A stretch of DNA of 64,000 nt from Thalassia testudinum (taxonomy: Eukaryota > Streptophyta > Magnoliopsida > Alismatales > Hydrocharitaceae). Both the position numbers and the translations under genes were made by a program. The stretch is taken from positions 16,599,501-16,663,500 of the forward strand of contig JAZHRO010000054.1 of assembly GCA_037157565.1 (NCBI GenBank). The letters are read 5' to 3'. A model generated the notes under the pieces. It made no database searches. It was not told the DNA's origin and saw only the letters and a list, made by a program, of their open reading frames with translations. Shown here piece after piece: positions 35,920 through 47,690 of the stretch; within the stretch, counting starts at the first letter, position 1, and every line of letters starts with the position of its first letter.

Positions 35920-36987
35920 AAAGGAGGTTGAGGAGTCTCCGTCGAAGGTTCTTAACGGAGGATGAAATCAAAAGGGTGGAGAAAGAACTCCGGCGGGCGA
36001 TTTCGTGGCGTGGAAGCAAAGTTTGGTGTCGACGCTTTGTCAGAGGACGTAGCGGATGATAGCGAAGATTGGAAGTGAGTGGAGACTATCGGAGGAATAG
36101 GATGGAGACGGGAAATGGTCGTCGGAGTAGGAAGAATAGCCTATCAGTTAGCTGCGGTTGGGAAAGAGGCTAGGGAGCTAACCGCTCAAATCAAAGGGAT
36201 TGGGGGGTATTTATAGGATTCGGCAACGGTTAAAGGGCTTGAATCCGGACGAGTTTACGTCTAGGTACAGCTTAACCTCTGGCGTCGTCTCCGACGCCGG
36301 TGTGGTAAACGCTGTGACCTAATTAGGATTTAGGACATATCCAGATTGGTGGATGGATTTGAGGTGGCAAGCGCAAGCTTCAGAAGCTTCGCAAGGGTGG
36401 AATGGCGTCAGATGAGCAGTCATTAGAGGCTTACAACACCGTCGAATGTCAGTCGTTCAAGCGGCTAAAGAAGAAATGAAGGAGTTCACAGGGACCTATA
36501 TGCAAGGAAAGATAAGGACCTAGGTGAAAGGAAAGGACTCAAATGCAATGAATTCCAAGGATCGAAATGCAAACAGAAGCTTTTATGGTTAATTGAAATT
36601 ATCTTCTTCTCTAACTTTTTATATATATTTATAATTTAGCTAAATATTATATTAAAGCCTTGTATTCACATTTTTTACCCATTTATTTATATTTATTTAC
36701 TTATTAACTTACTAAGTTATTTAAGACTTAGGTCTTAAGTTATACTAAGTTAAATAAGATATTAATTAGGTAGTTAATTAATGGTATTTCAAGTTCATTT
36801 ATTAATTAAGTTATTAATAATATTGATTGACTTATAATTTATCATTTTTAACTTATTTTAACGTCCTTTATTGATTTGTCCCTTATTATATAATTAACCC
36901 TTATATATACATATTTCTAGCTAATTAATTAGGAAAATTAGTTAATTACGAGTAATTAGAAGTTATGATGAGCCTCTCATCACTTCC

Positions 36988-38070
36988 CACCTTACATCAC
37001 AAGCCATATGAAATTGAAATCTCACACCCTCTTGAGGATTCAATGTCCATTAGATCATGTTGCATGGGCTGTGACTCTTGATCTTCGATAAGTTGTTGTT
37101 GTGCTAGTTTATTTTCCCTCTCATTGATTTCTGACTATTTTGGTAAGCATCATGATGATTTACCCAATGATGAAAGATCTAAATTACTCTCACCAAAAAA
37201 AGTCAACCATTTAACATTTAACACACATCCATTTCAAGTTTATTATAGAATTCAACATTTGCCAAAAGTAAATGATTTGAGCACAATTAAATCAAGATCA
37301 ATAAAAAATTAGGTCCAATTAATTCTTTCTTATGACAGATGCCACGTACAAGAATAAGTATAACATCACATCACCCTATCTTAACTCAAATCCAATCCAT
37401 TTTAGTAGTTTATTCCTTATATCTAATGCTAAAAAATGTGTCACAATATCAACACACCCGATAGAGCACCTACCTTGGTTCCTATGCATAATGTCATGCA
37501 AGAGGTCAAGGCTCAATTTTGATGGAGTGGCAAGTTACGAAGGAGGCACCATGCATGGTGGACAACTTCTATGTAGGTGGCAACCACCTAATCCTCCCAC
37601 TCTCTTATGCTATTCACGCACATTTCCAGAATGCTGGACCACCTGGGTAGCACTATTAGACATGCAATGGTTCCCCTTGAAAGTATAAATCCTTCTCAAA
37701 AGTGCTCATCAATTTCATATGTTCATTACTAGTGGAATGAGAATGTTCTATTCCACTGTCTAAGAAAGCTAGGATAGGATAGTGGGCATTTTCTAGCAAT
37801 AAATATTGGGCATTTTGTGGGCAAAGGTCCATCAGGCACCAATTATCTTAGAAGTGCTCAGTGCCTCTTTTTTCTTAAGAAGGGGTTGCACTTTGGGACA
37901 CTGGATTTCCAACGTACACCCATTAAGTCATGCATGATGATGACGAATAAAGTAGCAAAAGGACATTAGGCAAGGAGACAATGCATCTCATAAAAGGAGA
38001 GCATAGTGAAGAAAAGTCACGAGAAATTTAGATAATGTCAGTCCTTTGAAGGTAATGAGAATTCCATTTA
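36988..38070. other. Intergenic DNA between family C solo LTR and CACTA element
   Basis: No gene or recognisable element was found. Short open frames (for example 37332-37688) lack any motif I know and have no codon bias. Confidence 0.5.
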
Positions 38071-38119
38071 AGTCACTATCATTAGTTATTTACCGTCAGT
38101 TTCGGAAGCAACAGAAAAA

Positions 38120-38420
38120 ACATTTTTACCTTACTTTTTGATATAAGCAACGACAAATACCACAGTAAATTGAACGCCTAAACCTCGTCCAAAAAATAAT
38201 ATGCAATTAATATTTGCCATCAGATATTATAACAAGCGATGGCAAATGTTAGGTTAAAATTTTGCCCCAAACTTTGGACGCGAGATTTGGGATTAAATTG
38301 GACATTTGTCGTTGGTTATTATAATAAGCGACGACAACGTCAGGTTAAAATTTCACCCCAAATTTTGAGTGCGAGATTTGGGATTAAATTAGACATTTGT
38401 CGTCTCTTAGTAATTAAACC
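38120..38420. repeat. Left subterminal repeats of the CACTA element
   Basis: Repeated units around GCGACGACAA and GCGATGGCAAATG occur near 38147, 38233 and 38328, with an inverted unit (ACATTTGTCGTC) near 38393. Two longer copies share TTAAAATTT.ACCCCAAA followed by GCGAGATTTGGGATTAAATT. Confidence 0.75.
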
Positions 38421-38699
38421 AACAACAAAGGCCAGACTATCTATACCCATGCACAGTCCTCTCCTCCCCCACACTACGCACAACTCCCCTGTAGAGCTCC
38501 TCCTCGTCAGCAGAACTCGTTGTCGCCGCCCCTCCTCCTCCTTGTCAGGTAAGTCCTCGTCTCCCTCATCCTCCTCCTCCTCCGCCCTCTCCTCTTCCTA
38601 CTACTTTTCCTCGCCGCCCCACCCCCTCCTCCTCTTGCTGCGCCAGCTCCTCCTCCTCGTCTCTTGCTACCCCCTTCCTCCTCCTCCTCCTCCTCCCCC

Positions 38700-39085
38700 C
38701 TCCTCCTTGTCTCCTCCTCCTCAGTATTCAGAACCTCCACCATCACCTCCATATTCCAAACCACAACCTCCTCCCCCTTCTTACTACTATGAATCTCCTC
38801 CTTATGGTCCATCCTCTCCTCCTCCTCCTCCTCCAAATACTAGTACTCCTACTGTAACATCTTCCTCTTTGAGTCCATGTGCATCTCCCTCTTCCAATGG
38901 TGGTGGTGGTCAAGGAAAGAAATTCTCCACTTCCACAGCTATAGGGGTTGGTATGGCAGCTGTCATACTTTTTGTGCTTTTCTTGGTGATAGCTATTTTG
39001 TTGAGGAGGAGGAAGAAGAAAAGCTTCAATGGTTACAACAGTGACTATATTGTTCCAACATCTAATGGATACTCCCAGATCTCAG
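38700..39085 (+). pseudogene. Captured exon of a proline-rich extensin-like receptor kinase (PERK)
   Basis: The open frame reads a Pro/Ser-rich ectodomain (YSEPPPSPPYSKPQPPPP and similar runs), a Gly-rich linker, a transmembrane helix (AAVILFVLFLVIAILL) and a basic stop-transfer RRRKKK. It then reads SNGYSQIS and a clean 5' splice site CAG|GTAAAT at 39085/39086. This is the order of a PERK protein up to its juxtamembrane region. The 100 codons upstream in the same frame come from CACTA subterminal repeats and are not PERK. The frame stays intact, so this piece was captured fairly recently. Extracellular PERK domains interact with the cell wall. Confidence 0.75.
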
Positions 39086-39403
39086 GTAAATTAGTTGTTA
39101 TTACATATCCTGTTCTCTTTTATTTCCTTTTCTATTTTATGCTTTGCTGGCATTTCCTTCTATTTTTATGGATTAGACATGCTACATTGCAACCAAACAA
39201 GTTGAACATTGATAGTTGAATATGACTAGATTTCATGCCTACTAACATGGCAACCAAACAAGTTGTATTACCCGCTGTGGATAGATCCAAAAGGAGACAA
39301 AGAATCCTTCTAGTCCTCTCCACTTGTTGATAGTAAAGAAATGCCTCTTGGCTATGTCCAATAGCATCTTAATTTTCATCAATGAAATCAAAAGAGAAGT
39401 AAC

Positions 39404-42064
39404 TGTAATGACCCGATTCCCGAGTCCCTACGAGACACGAGAACCGGACCGACTCGACTAATCCCAAGACCTAGTCGTCCAATGAGGAAGTAACCAAAAA
39501 AGCAGTAAAATAAACTACATTCAATATGAAATATAACTAGCAGTAACAAAATACAGCAGTAAGAAAAAGAACTACTACAGCATGTACCACCACAATAGTA
39601 GAACAATATTTATAACACAACATGAACTACAAGTAAAGAAAAGTACAGAGAGTAACAAGAACTACTCACTACAGTGGAACAAAAGGGCACAAAAGAACAG
39701 TGGTAACACTACTGGACCCTACTCGGCCCAGCGTCCTCTGCAGCCGCTGACCCTGGCTGCTCAATACCTGGTCCTGAAAAGTAACAAGTGTAACACGTCA
39801 GCGAAACGCTGGGTAGAGTGGCAGCTAAACTAAAGAAGCAGTAAAGTATACAGTAGCTGTTTTATTTTCTTTCTCCCTTTATTTACGTCTTTCTATTGTT
39901 TCACAATTTATCTATTTCTCAGATCCTTCACTTGATCTCGAATGTTCCTCATGGGAACGATCTTGATTGCAGTCCTTTCCGAACAGTAGAAGTAACACGT
40001 GGTGCTCTCCTGGCCGGGAGAGTCCCCCGTGGTGATCCTACTCTCAGTCAACCACCCCAAGGTCACTAACAGACGTAACGGTGACTACGGCACGTGCGAT
40101 AAACGCACGGGTAGCTAACCCGCACTGGCACGCGATCAGTCGTTTCCATTAACGGGTGCACCCAAAGCACAGCACGGAACCAGTATAGGGCAGAGCCCTC
40201 TCAGTAATAGGGGTCCAACCCCTCCACAGTAACCAAACAGGGGCCTTGCCCCTCCACAGTTCCCGTACCCTCACCTGACTACCCTGGTTTGCCCAGTGGG
40301 CCTAACAAGTCTGTGTAGGTGAGCTAGCAGAACCCCGAGGCCCGTGGGGTAGCTAGTACTCGCCCTACACTAGTAGCTCTCCTCGGTACTGTGTACACGA
40401 GGGCCAACAAGTCAGTACAAAGTGGCCAGACCTAACCCCGGGTCCCTGGGGCGGCTGGCTCCGCTCTACACTAAGCAGGTAACAGGTGCTTCCCCTGGCA
40501 CTACATACCCAAGAGACAACGCACCTCCACATCTTTCCTTCTCAGTTCCATTTCATTCTCTTTCCAGGAGTTCTACTCCTAATTCCCTGTGGGTTTCCAG
40601 CTCTTTTAACTCAGCACATTCAGGTTTCACCATTCCAGTTTCACGTTCTTACAACCCATATTCTCAATCATGTTCATTTATTCATAACAGGCAGCTGTTA
40701 AGTCAATTTACAGGAAGCTATTATTTCCTTTCCACATTTTCCAAAACTGCAATATCTATATTCATATCACTTGTTTTCCAGTCCTAGGATTCATGCCGTA
40801 CCCTAGGATCTATCATTCAATCTAGTTTTCCAGTCCTAGGATTCATGCAATACCCTAGGATCTATCATTCAATCTAGTTTCTCATTCCCAGGATTCATGC
40901 AATGCCCTAGGTTCTATTAATTGTTCCATAACTGTAACAAATTATGTTAATAAATTCTAAAGCCACTCTACCAGCTACAACAGAAGTACTGGGGGCGTGG
41001 TCGGAAATTCCGCGCGCCTCCGCAACCCCCGAGACTGCAATGGAACGGGATCCTAACACAAGGATCAAACGCAAGGCATTTCTCAGAACAGTATATAATT
41101 ACTGTAGACGAGTAGACGATTTTATTTCAAAAAGAACACAACTTGAAGCGCGGAGAACAGACTCCGAACGGGCCCTAAACGGGTCAAAAACGACGAAACA
41201 GTCCAAAATTAGACGTCTGGAACCTCTTCCAGACGTCTTAAAAAGTGGGTCAGATGGTACCTTGGTTTTGCGTAGTCTCTCAGACGTCCAGAAGCCTGCG
41301 GGGGCATCTGGCCTAGTTCCCAGACGTCCGATGGTCACCCCGGACGTCTGGAAGTCCTTCCAGTCGTCTGGCACTGCAGCCAGACGTCTGATTCGCATTG
41401 GATGCGAATATCAGAGCCTGTACGTACCCACTCCTCGCTCTCAGTACTGACGGTCGCAGAAAAAGGAAGAAGACGAAAATAACTTACTTGTCAGACGTCT
41501 GGACAGTCCTCCAGACGTCTTCCCCGTCGTCTGGTTGGAATCCCAGACGTCTGATTCTGGAAAAACTTCCAGAATCAGAGCTCGACTCGCCCTTCGCCCG
41601 CGACGCACGGCCGCGCCTCGTCCGCCTGCTGCTAGAGTTGTAGCAGCCCTCCCGCGACACTCCTCGCCCGCCGCTCCCCCGCCGGCCGGCTCCAGCTGCC
41701 CCGGCAAGCTCGAGCCCTCACGGTCGAGCGTCTCCTCCCTCGCACAACACCTCCTCCTGCACGCCCACCACGGCTGCCGCTGTCGTCGCTCGCTCACTCT
41801 CGCACTGGCTGGAAGAAGAAGAAGAAGGGAGCGGAGGAGATGAGAGTGAGGGAGAGAGCAAGAGAGAGGGGCACAGCCTACGCCCGCAGGAGGAGAGGGA
41901 AAAAGAGGGCATCCGCAGGTCTGCGCGCGCAAGCGCGCAAACGAAATCCACTGTGCCGCAGAAATTAAATCCCAGACATCTGGAAGTGGTTCCAAACGTC
42001 TGGTCAAACGTCTGGGCCACCTCCCAGACGTCTTAAAAGACGTTTTGAAGCTACTTTCGTAACA
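39404..42064 (-). mobile_element. Solo LTR of the Tekay-type gypsy family, TSD GTAAC
   Basis: The LTR is the reverse complement of 107-2776 along its whole length (2661 bp), with TG...CA ends and a perfect duplication GTAAC at 39399-39403 and 42065-42069. It carries the same palindrome cluster (41210-42035), the three CCTAGG units (about 40785-40915) and the GTACCGAGG region. It is inserted between the PERK exon and the PERK kinase fragments. No internal sequence remains. Confidence 0.92.
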
Positions 42065-42233
42065 GTAACTGTCTAATCAAACATAGATTTTAGGTAATCA
42101 TCTTCAAGTGAGTTGCATTAGTATTCCTTTTACCAAAATTCATTTGAGATGCCATGTCACAGACTAGCCATACCCCCCCATTGCTTTGGAAGAATGCTGA
42201 TATGCTTGTGCTGCATACATAGGATGTGGAAGA

Positions 42234-42728
42234 CAAGTTCTAGATTGCCCAACTAGAGTAAAAATCGCAACTGGGGCAACCCGTGGATTAGCATACTTGC
42301 ATGAAAATTGTGATTATTTCACACTTCATTTTATTTTGCTGTCTTTTTTGGTGAAAAACTTTACCTTCTTTTTTTTCCAAATTCACATTTTCGCTCTATA
42401 AGTTACATATTTTATCAGCTCCATATGTGTTGTGCTCATTCCTTGACTCCATACATATTAGGCGAGAAAAGATTAATCAGAGTTACCATTTTGTGATTTT
42501 TGGAACCATTATCTAATATCTGTCTCTTTTTTTTTCTAGGCCACCCTCGAATTATTCATTGGGATATTAAATCTTCAAACATTTTGTTAGATAACATATT
42601 TGAAGGTCATTACTACCAAATTGATGGAAAATTCGAATGTATTTTCGTTTAGAGTTGTTCTTTTAGGGCTCATTACTGGGAGGAAGCCCGTTGATGTTTC
42701 AATAGGAGATGAGAGTCTTGCTAACTGG
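42234..42728 (+). pseudogene. Captured PERK kinase-domain fragments with a deletion of the activation segment
   Basis: Three pieces are recognisable. At 42234-42309, [26 protein letters not shown] ends at a 5' splice site (42310 GT). At 42540-42608, after a CTAG acceptor, comes [17 protein letters not shown], where the catalytic-loop HRD reads HWD. At 42649-42728, [18 protein letters not shown]...DESLANW ends at GTAAGC. The first two join in frame across their splice sites. The DFG and APE motifs between pieces two and three are missing, as are the ATP-binding subdomains, so no kinase activity is possible. Confidence 0.78.
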
Positions 42729-42977
42729 GTAAGCCAGCATCCACACTGTGACATTGTTGTTGGAAAGTTAGCTGCTAGAGTGAATTTTGGAGGGCTTGTT
42801 GCCTAGAGATGGCATGTTTTCCTTTGCTGCTAGATGTTATGGGCCTATATCAATAATTCTCGTATTTCCTATTTCGTTAGTGATAAATTAACAATTGGGT
42901 TCTTTATCGAGTTATGTAGTTGTGCAATTTTTGGTAATATATATTTACTATGATTTTTTTTTTTTTTTACTTCATAG

Positions 42978-43151
42978 GAGCGGAATTCTAAGGTGGTGAA
43001 GGCATTACAAGTTTCCAATGGAAAGTGGTACCCTACAGTCACTAACTCCAAGATACCCAACTTGACATTGACACCTGATAAGTGTGGAATCATGAGAAAA
43101 CCAACTAGGACAAGGCTATTCTCAGGCATGGTGAATCTAAGACTTGCTCAG
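42978..43151 (+). other. Exon-like open segment in the CACTA element, unrecognised
   Basis: This is a 58-codon open segment with a 3' splice site before it (CTTCATAG) and a 5' splice site after it (GCTCAG|GTACC). It reads ERNSKVVKALQVSNG and continues without a stop. I do not recognise the family. It may be a third captured exon or an extension of the PERK fragment. Confidence 0.35.
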
Positions 43152-43429
43152 GTACCTTGGTAATTCTTATTTCTGCTCTTCTAGTGATAGCCATGAAGAA
43201 AATGATTTTGACAAAGATTGATAGGATCTATATGAGCATTGGTGATGGGGAAAGGACTTAATCCTTTAATATTTTTCATAAGATTGTTTGCGAGATCTCC
43301 TTTCCTTTTCAAAACAAGGATCACTTGCAAGATCTTTCGTAATGGTAATATGAATTCATTATTGATGCTGTGTATGTTATATATAGGGACAAGTTATACT
43401 CATATTCATTGACTCCTGCTATATTTTCC

Positions 43430-46150
43430 TGATGAGAACCTCATCATGAGCCCTAACTAGCATATTTTAATTTGATAGAATGAACAAAAGCTCCTACATA
43501 ACCTAAAGGAAGGCCTAATTTAGGGAATTACTAATCTGAGAAGAGAACATGACACGAAGGGTAAAACTGCAATTTTACCATTGCAGTGCATCAACGGGAT
43601 TTCTAAGGGTCTAGACATAAGTCAATTGGACTTAATAAGAGAAAAAGTTGGATGGTTTGGTCAGAAAAGGGTTATGGCGAAATCTATGAATTAAATGACA
43701 TTGTATAACCTTAAAACGAATTCACTTTAATTCACAAGGTTACAGGAAAGATAAAAATCAAATAAATCCATTAAAATTCATGGAAAAATATTCCTTAGGG
43801 TTTAGAACCTTCAATTTAGCATTTGGAACCTGTTTTGACCGAGATTGGGGTCCATGCCCAATATTTGACCTAATTTGGGTTTTTGTGTAAAATGTCCAGT
43901 CAAACGTGGTCAAACCTAAAATACAACTTTACCATTGGATTCCTTATATCCAAATTAGGTTTATACCAAAATTTGGACCTAAGGGAAGGTCGTCTTGACC
44001 CACTTTGCAAATTGGTCTTCCAAATTACTTTCTGACCCTCAACTTTTTGAAACCCTTGCAATTACTCCCTCAGCTTTCTTGTCTCTTTCTTCATTTCGGT
44101 CCCTCTGCCATTTACAGCAGGGACCATACCTCCGGCGACTTCGCGCGGAGGTTTACGCCTCATCTGCATGGGGAGCTGCCCCCAGATTTGAAAGGGGAGC
44201 TCCCTGCAGAGCCCCCTACCGCATGGGCAGCTCCTCATGCCCTGAAACCCACCATACCTCTCATGCGAACGCGCGAGAGGTGTGAGTCTCCGACTGGCCT
44301 TACCTCCAACGTGGCTTTCCCGCTGCCTCAGCACGCTTCCCGCTCTACCTGCGCTTATTTAAGGAAGCGCAGGCCACGCTGCCTCCTTCAAGCTGAAAAT
44401 TGGCCAGAGATCTCCCTCAAATTCCTCTCCTCCTCACTTCGGCCAACTGCCCAAAGCATCCGACAACTCCTCCCTCTCTCGTCGCTCTACCACCGTACTA
44501 GTGCTAGAGCCAGCTCCGCCGTTCTCCTCCACACCATACTAATGCGCACCCTCCGGCCCTCCTCATAGCCGCTTCTTCCCCTAGGCATCTTCGTCTCTGG
44601 TGACGGCAGGCACCCGTCGCTCACCCTCCACCTCCCCCCTTCGTTCTGAACTCCTTAGATAAGTTCCCCTTTCTCCCCTCTTCATTTCCCGCTGATCTAT
44701 TTCCTAAATCAACTATTGCCACACACTGACCACCATCACCCCCTTCACCTCCGGCAACCAACTCCGGCGAGTTCACTCCACCACCACAGACCGCCTCCCT
44801 CCTCGCCGACCGATCCCTAAGCTTCGCCTCACCTGACTAATCATTTCCCCTCACTTCACTCACCGCGCCACCCACTAGACCCTCCCCCCGAACACACCCA
44901 CCTGCACCTCCACAGTGTGCCCTAGGCACGCGTCCACAGGCGTTCCCACGCCTCGCCAACCATCTCTGCACATTCGCCACACCTTGGCGAAGCTCCCCAA
45001 GGTATCTGACAGAGTCGCGAGGCCGTGTTTGTGTTTTTAGGTGCGCTGCCCCTTCCTCCATTGACGCAGAAGCATGGAGCTCGCAAGCTTCACTCCAGGT
45101 CACGCGCTCCAAGCATAAGGGTCTCAGGTGACACGCGGGGGCCTCACGCACGCATCCAGCCAGAGAGCAGGCTTAGCAAGCGACTGCAGCAGCAGTGATT
45201 GGGCGGAGTCCTCCTGCGGGAATGCAAGCAGAAGCAGGTGGGACATTTAGTCCTACCTCTGAAGTGGAAGGCCGCCTACGCATGCATAAATTGTAAAACT
45301 GCATAGGCCTTATCGTCTCCAACTACATGGGGTGAGGTCCCTCACCTGTATACCCGCCACATCCGCGACCCACACTACGTGGACCTGGTTGACCCGTTTA
45401 CTTTGCACTCCTCGCCCACCACCCACGTCGGTGCGCCTAGACCCGGGCACGCGTAACCCGACCCGATTACCCGGCTGGCTCTGAGAGAGTGAAGAGAGAA
45501 ATAGAGAGATGCGGGGAGGGTAGGGGGTAGGTTTTGCTTCTTCATAACTGTGCAGGGAAGAAGGAAGAAGAGGAAGCAGCTGCGGGGAAGTGGAAGAGAA
45601 GAAGAAGAAGCCAGCTGAAGAAAGAAGAGGAAGCAGCTAAAGACTTAGCCACGCCAAAGAAGAAAGAAGAAGGCAGAGGCAGGAATAGAAGAAGAACTGT
45701 AGAGGCAAGGAAGAAGGAGACGCAGTAGCTCAAGAAGAGAAGAAGAAGAAGCCAAAAAGGAAAGAGAGGAAGAAGGAACTGCAGCTGGAGACTTAGCCGC
45801 AGAGAAAGAGAACAAGGAGAGGAAGCAGCCAAAGTCAGAGCAGCAGAAGCCAAAGAGAATGAAGGAAGAAGAAGGCATGATACTATAGCAAGAGGCAGTT
45901 AAGGCGTCTGATTCAAAGAATCAGACGTCTGAAGACAGAGAAAGAAGAAAAGAGAGAAAGCAAAGAAGAAAGAGAGAAGAGAAGAAAAGAAAAAAAAGAG
46001 AATCTATTTCTTTTTGTCCTTAGCATTTATCTTCCTTGAACATATTTGAGAATTGTGATTTTTCTACTTCTAAAGATCGAATTTGCTCCCTGAGTTCGAC
46101 CTCGGAATATTTACAAATTTCGAGTAATAAATAAATAAAATTGATAATCA
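43430..46150 (+). mobile_element. Family A (Athila-type) LTR, probably solo, inside the CACTA element
   Basis: This is a 2.7-kb sequence collinear with the Athila 3' LTR at 15186-16180 + 25545-27246. It starts TGATGAGAACCTCATCA and ends ATAATCA. A TTATTTAAGG box lies near 44350. The GA-rich tract is at 45480-46010. A perfect hairpin lies at 45905-45927. Flanking 5-mers (TTTCC and TTTTT) agree at only three positions, so the solo-LTR status is likely but not proven. Confidence 0.72.
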
Positions 46151-46412
46151 TTTTTCGCAATATACTACAACGTAGCTATCCTTTTAAAACAAGCAACGAA
46201 ATTCGAACCATCAAGCATGGAAGTGTATCTCTTTAATGGAATGAAAAATTCTATCTCATTTTGTGGATTTTCAATTAGGTTTTCTGATTATCTGACTTAA
46301 CATGTGCATTTAGACTTGTTGCAATTGTATTGGCGTACTCCTATTATCTTTTGTAGATTTATGCTCTATTCTCCTTCTCATTACACTTAGGAGTTAGAGT
46401 TTACACTTTTAA

Positions 46413-46499
46413 GAAATTGCCTGTTACATGGGTATTGGACTTGGGAAAATTAGTATAAAGGGATTTGCTGATGGAGAAATATATGTCCATCTTAAGAGA
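46413..46499 (+). pseudogene. Captured fragment of ribose-phosphate pyrophosphokinase (PRPP synthetase)
   Basis: Twenty-nine codons read EIACYMG followed by GLGKISIKGFADGEIYVHL. This matches the conserved N-terminal region of class I PRPP synthetases, where GKI.IKRFADGEIYVQL is nearly invariant. Arg of the KRFADGE motif is Gly here. The match stops at 46499, and what follows is unrelated. The rest of the enzyme, which makes PRPP from ribose 5-phosphate and ATP, is absent. It is likely a piece of one exon captured by the CACTA element. Confidence 0.65.
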
Positions 46500-46899
46500 T
46501 TTGATCACCATTCTAATTATTACAACAGTAGGTATCATGATGGTAGTGAAGGAGGCTTGGCAACTCGTAACAGAGTCAGGAGGCTTGGAGGAATCTGTCA
46601 CAATATCAACTTAAAAGGCTTGTATTAGTTAAACTAACATTTTCCTACATATTTGTTGTTCATTATCCCATGTCTTGGAAGCTGAGAAGCCAAATGATAG
46701 AGTAACTACCATCTAATTATATTAGACTAGTGTTTATGCTGGAATGTGATTTTGATGGCGCATAGGAACTAGTAGCTGCTTCCTAAAATGGTTGTGCAAA
46801 GGAAATTTAATATCAGCTATTTGCACAACTTATTTTTGTATGTATTTTTTCCTTTCTAGTGATATTGTAAATAGCAACTACTATTGCTTTATTCTCAGA

Positions 46900-46987
46900 T
46901 ATATTGATTTTGAAGTATGGGGGCAACGAAGTTGTCTCGTTTTGGATGAAAAAGTTCCATTCAGTTCCTATCTATGCGAGAAGCAGG
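46900..46987 (+). other. Exon-like segment in the CACTA element, unrecognised
   Basis: The segment is flanked by TTCTCAG before and CAG|GTAATT after, and reads YIDFEVWGQRSCLVLDEKV in one open frame. The splice-site pair suggests another captured exon. I cannot name the gene. Confidence 0.35.
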
Positions 46988-47360
46988 TAATTCATTTTGC
47001 TATTTTGTTCTAAATCCCTTTTGGGGCTGAGAAGTAGGTAATAAAGAGAAGAACCACTTGTTTCTCACTTTTGCATTTGCTCTTTTGTTGAGGTTCTCTT
47101 CATTGTTAAGATGAAAAAGAAAAATGTTGGAGAGATGTATAATGGTGTAATTCATCATAAAGGTCCATTATATCCTATTCACAAATGTAACTCATCTATT
47201 GGTTACATGGGTGTAAACTATCTAGTGCAGATGTACGATGTAAAAAGGATATGTATCTTCGTAAAATGCTCAAATTGTATTTATAAACAGGCTGTGGGTA
47301 TAATATGAGGTGTAAACATTGTTTCATAAAAATTTAGGTGTAAATGCAACTGACACCTTA

Positions 47361-47690
47361 GGTTGCGTTTGGCAGAGGGATAGTACTATACCGGAATAGA
47401 ACAGGAGTGGAATAAGTGTAGAAGGTGTTTGGTTGGTGGGATTTTAATGATCGGTAGTATTGTTAATGATTGGTATGTTAGTTTTGTGAGAGATGAGAGA
47501 GAATTAATGGATTTTGATGTGATAGTTATTATTTTTTTAAATTTAAAAATTAAAAAAATATTTCTCTCTCTCTCTCATGCCGACCCCTCGGTTTCCCCCC
47601 TCACCACACCCCCTCGGAAACCACCCAATCCCATCCACTACTTGTACGTTAACCCTAATCCCACCCACTATTTCTAAATCAAATGCTGCC
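47361..47690 (-). mobile_element. Tourist/PIF-Harbinger-like MITE, TSD TTA
   Basis: This is a 330-bp element with inverted ends GGTTGCGTTTGG and, on the other strand, GGCAGCATTTGA. It is flanked by TTA at 47358-47360 and 47691-47693. In reverse complement it is similar over its length to 59059-59380. It contains a short CT microsatellite near 47565-47578. It has no coding capacity. Confidence 0.7.

Larger units (their letters stand above)
27507..36982 (-). mobile_element. Solo LTR of family C (minus strand), split by a nested element, TSD CTTCC
   Basis: The LTR pieces are 27507-30339 and 35920-36982, about 3.9 kb together. The direct repeat CTTCC at 27502-27506 and 36983-36987 flanks TG...CA ends. 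On its own strand it starts TGATGAGAGGCTCATCA. It aligns with the plus-strand copy at 50373-54426, for example over the TATA region CTATAAATACCC (minus-strand equivalent near 36205-36215) and over a block near 27590-27730 matching 54220-54340 in reverse complement. No internal sequence remains, so this is a recombination scar of a long-LTR gypsy element. Confidence 0.85.

Noticed and set aside
38239..38690. N-terminal part of the open frame that runs into the PERK exon
   Set aside because: It is translated CACTA subterminal repeat and CT-rich low-complexity sequence, not protein coding.
38560..38840. CTC-rich tract as a microsatellite expansion
   Set aside because: Part of it encodes the proline-rich PERK ectodomain in frame, so the C-richness is mostly coding.
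43430..46150. Perfect target duplication for this family A LTR
   Set aside because: Flanks TTTCC and TTTTT match at only three of five bases. I did not force a shifted boundary to obtain a match.
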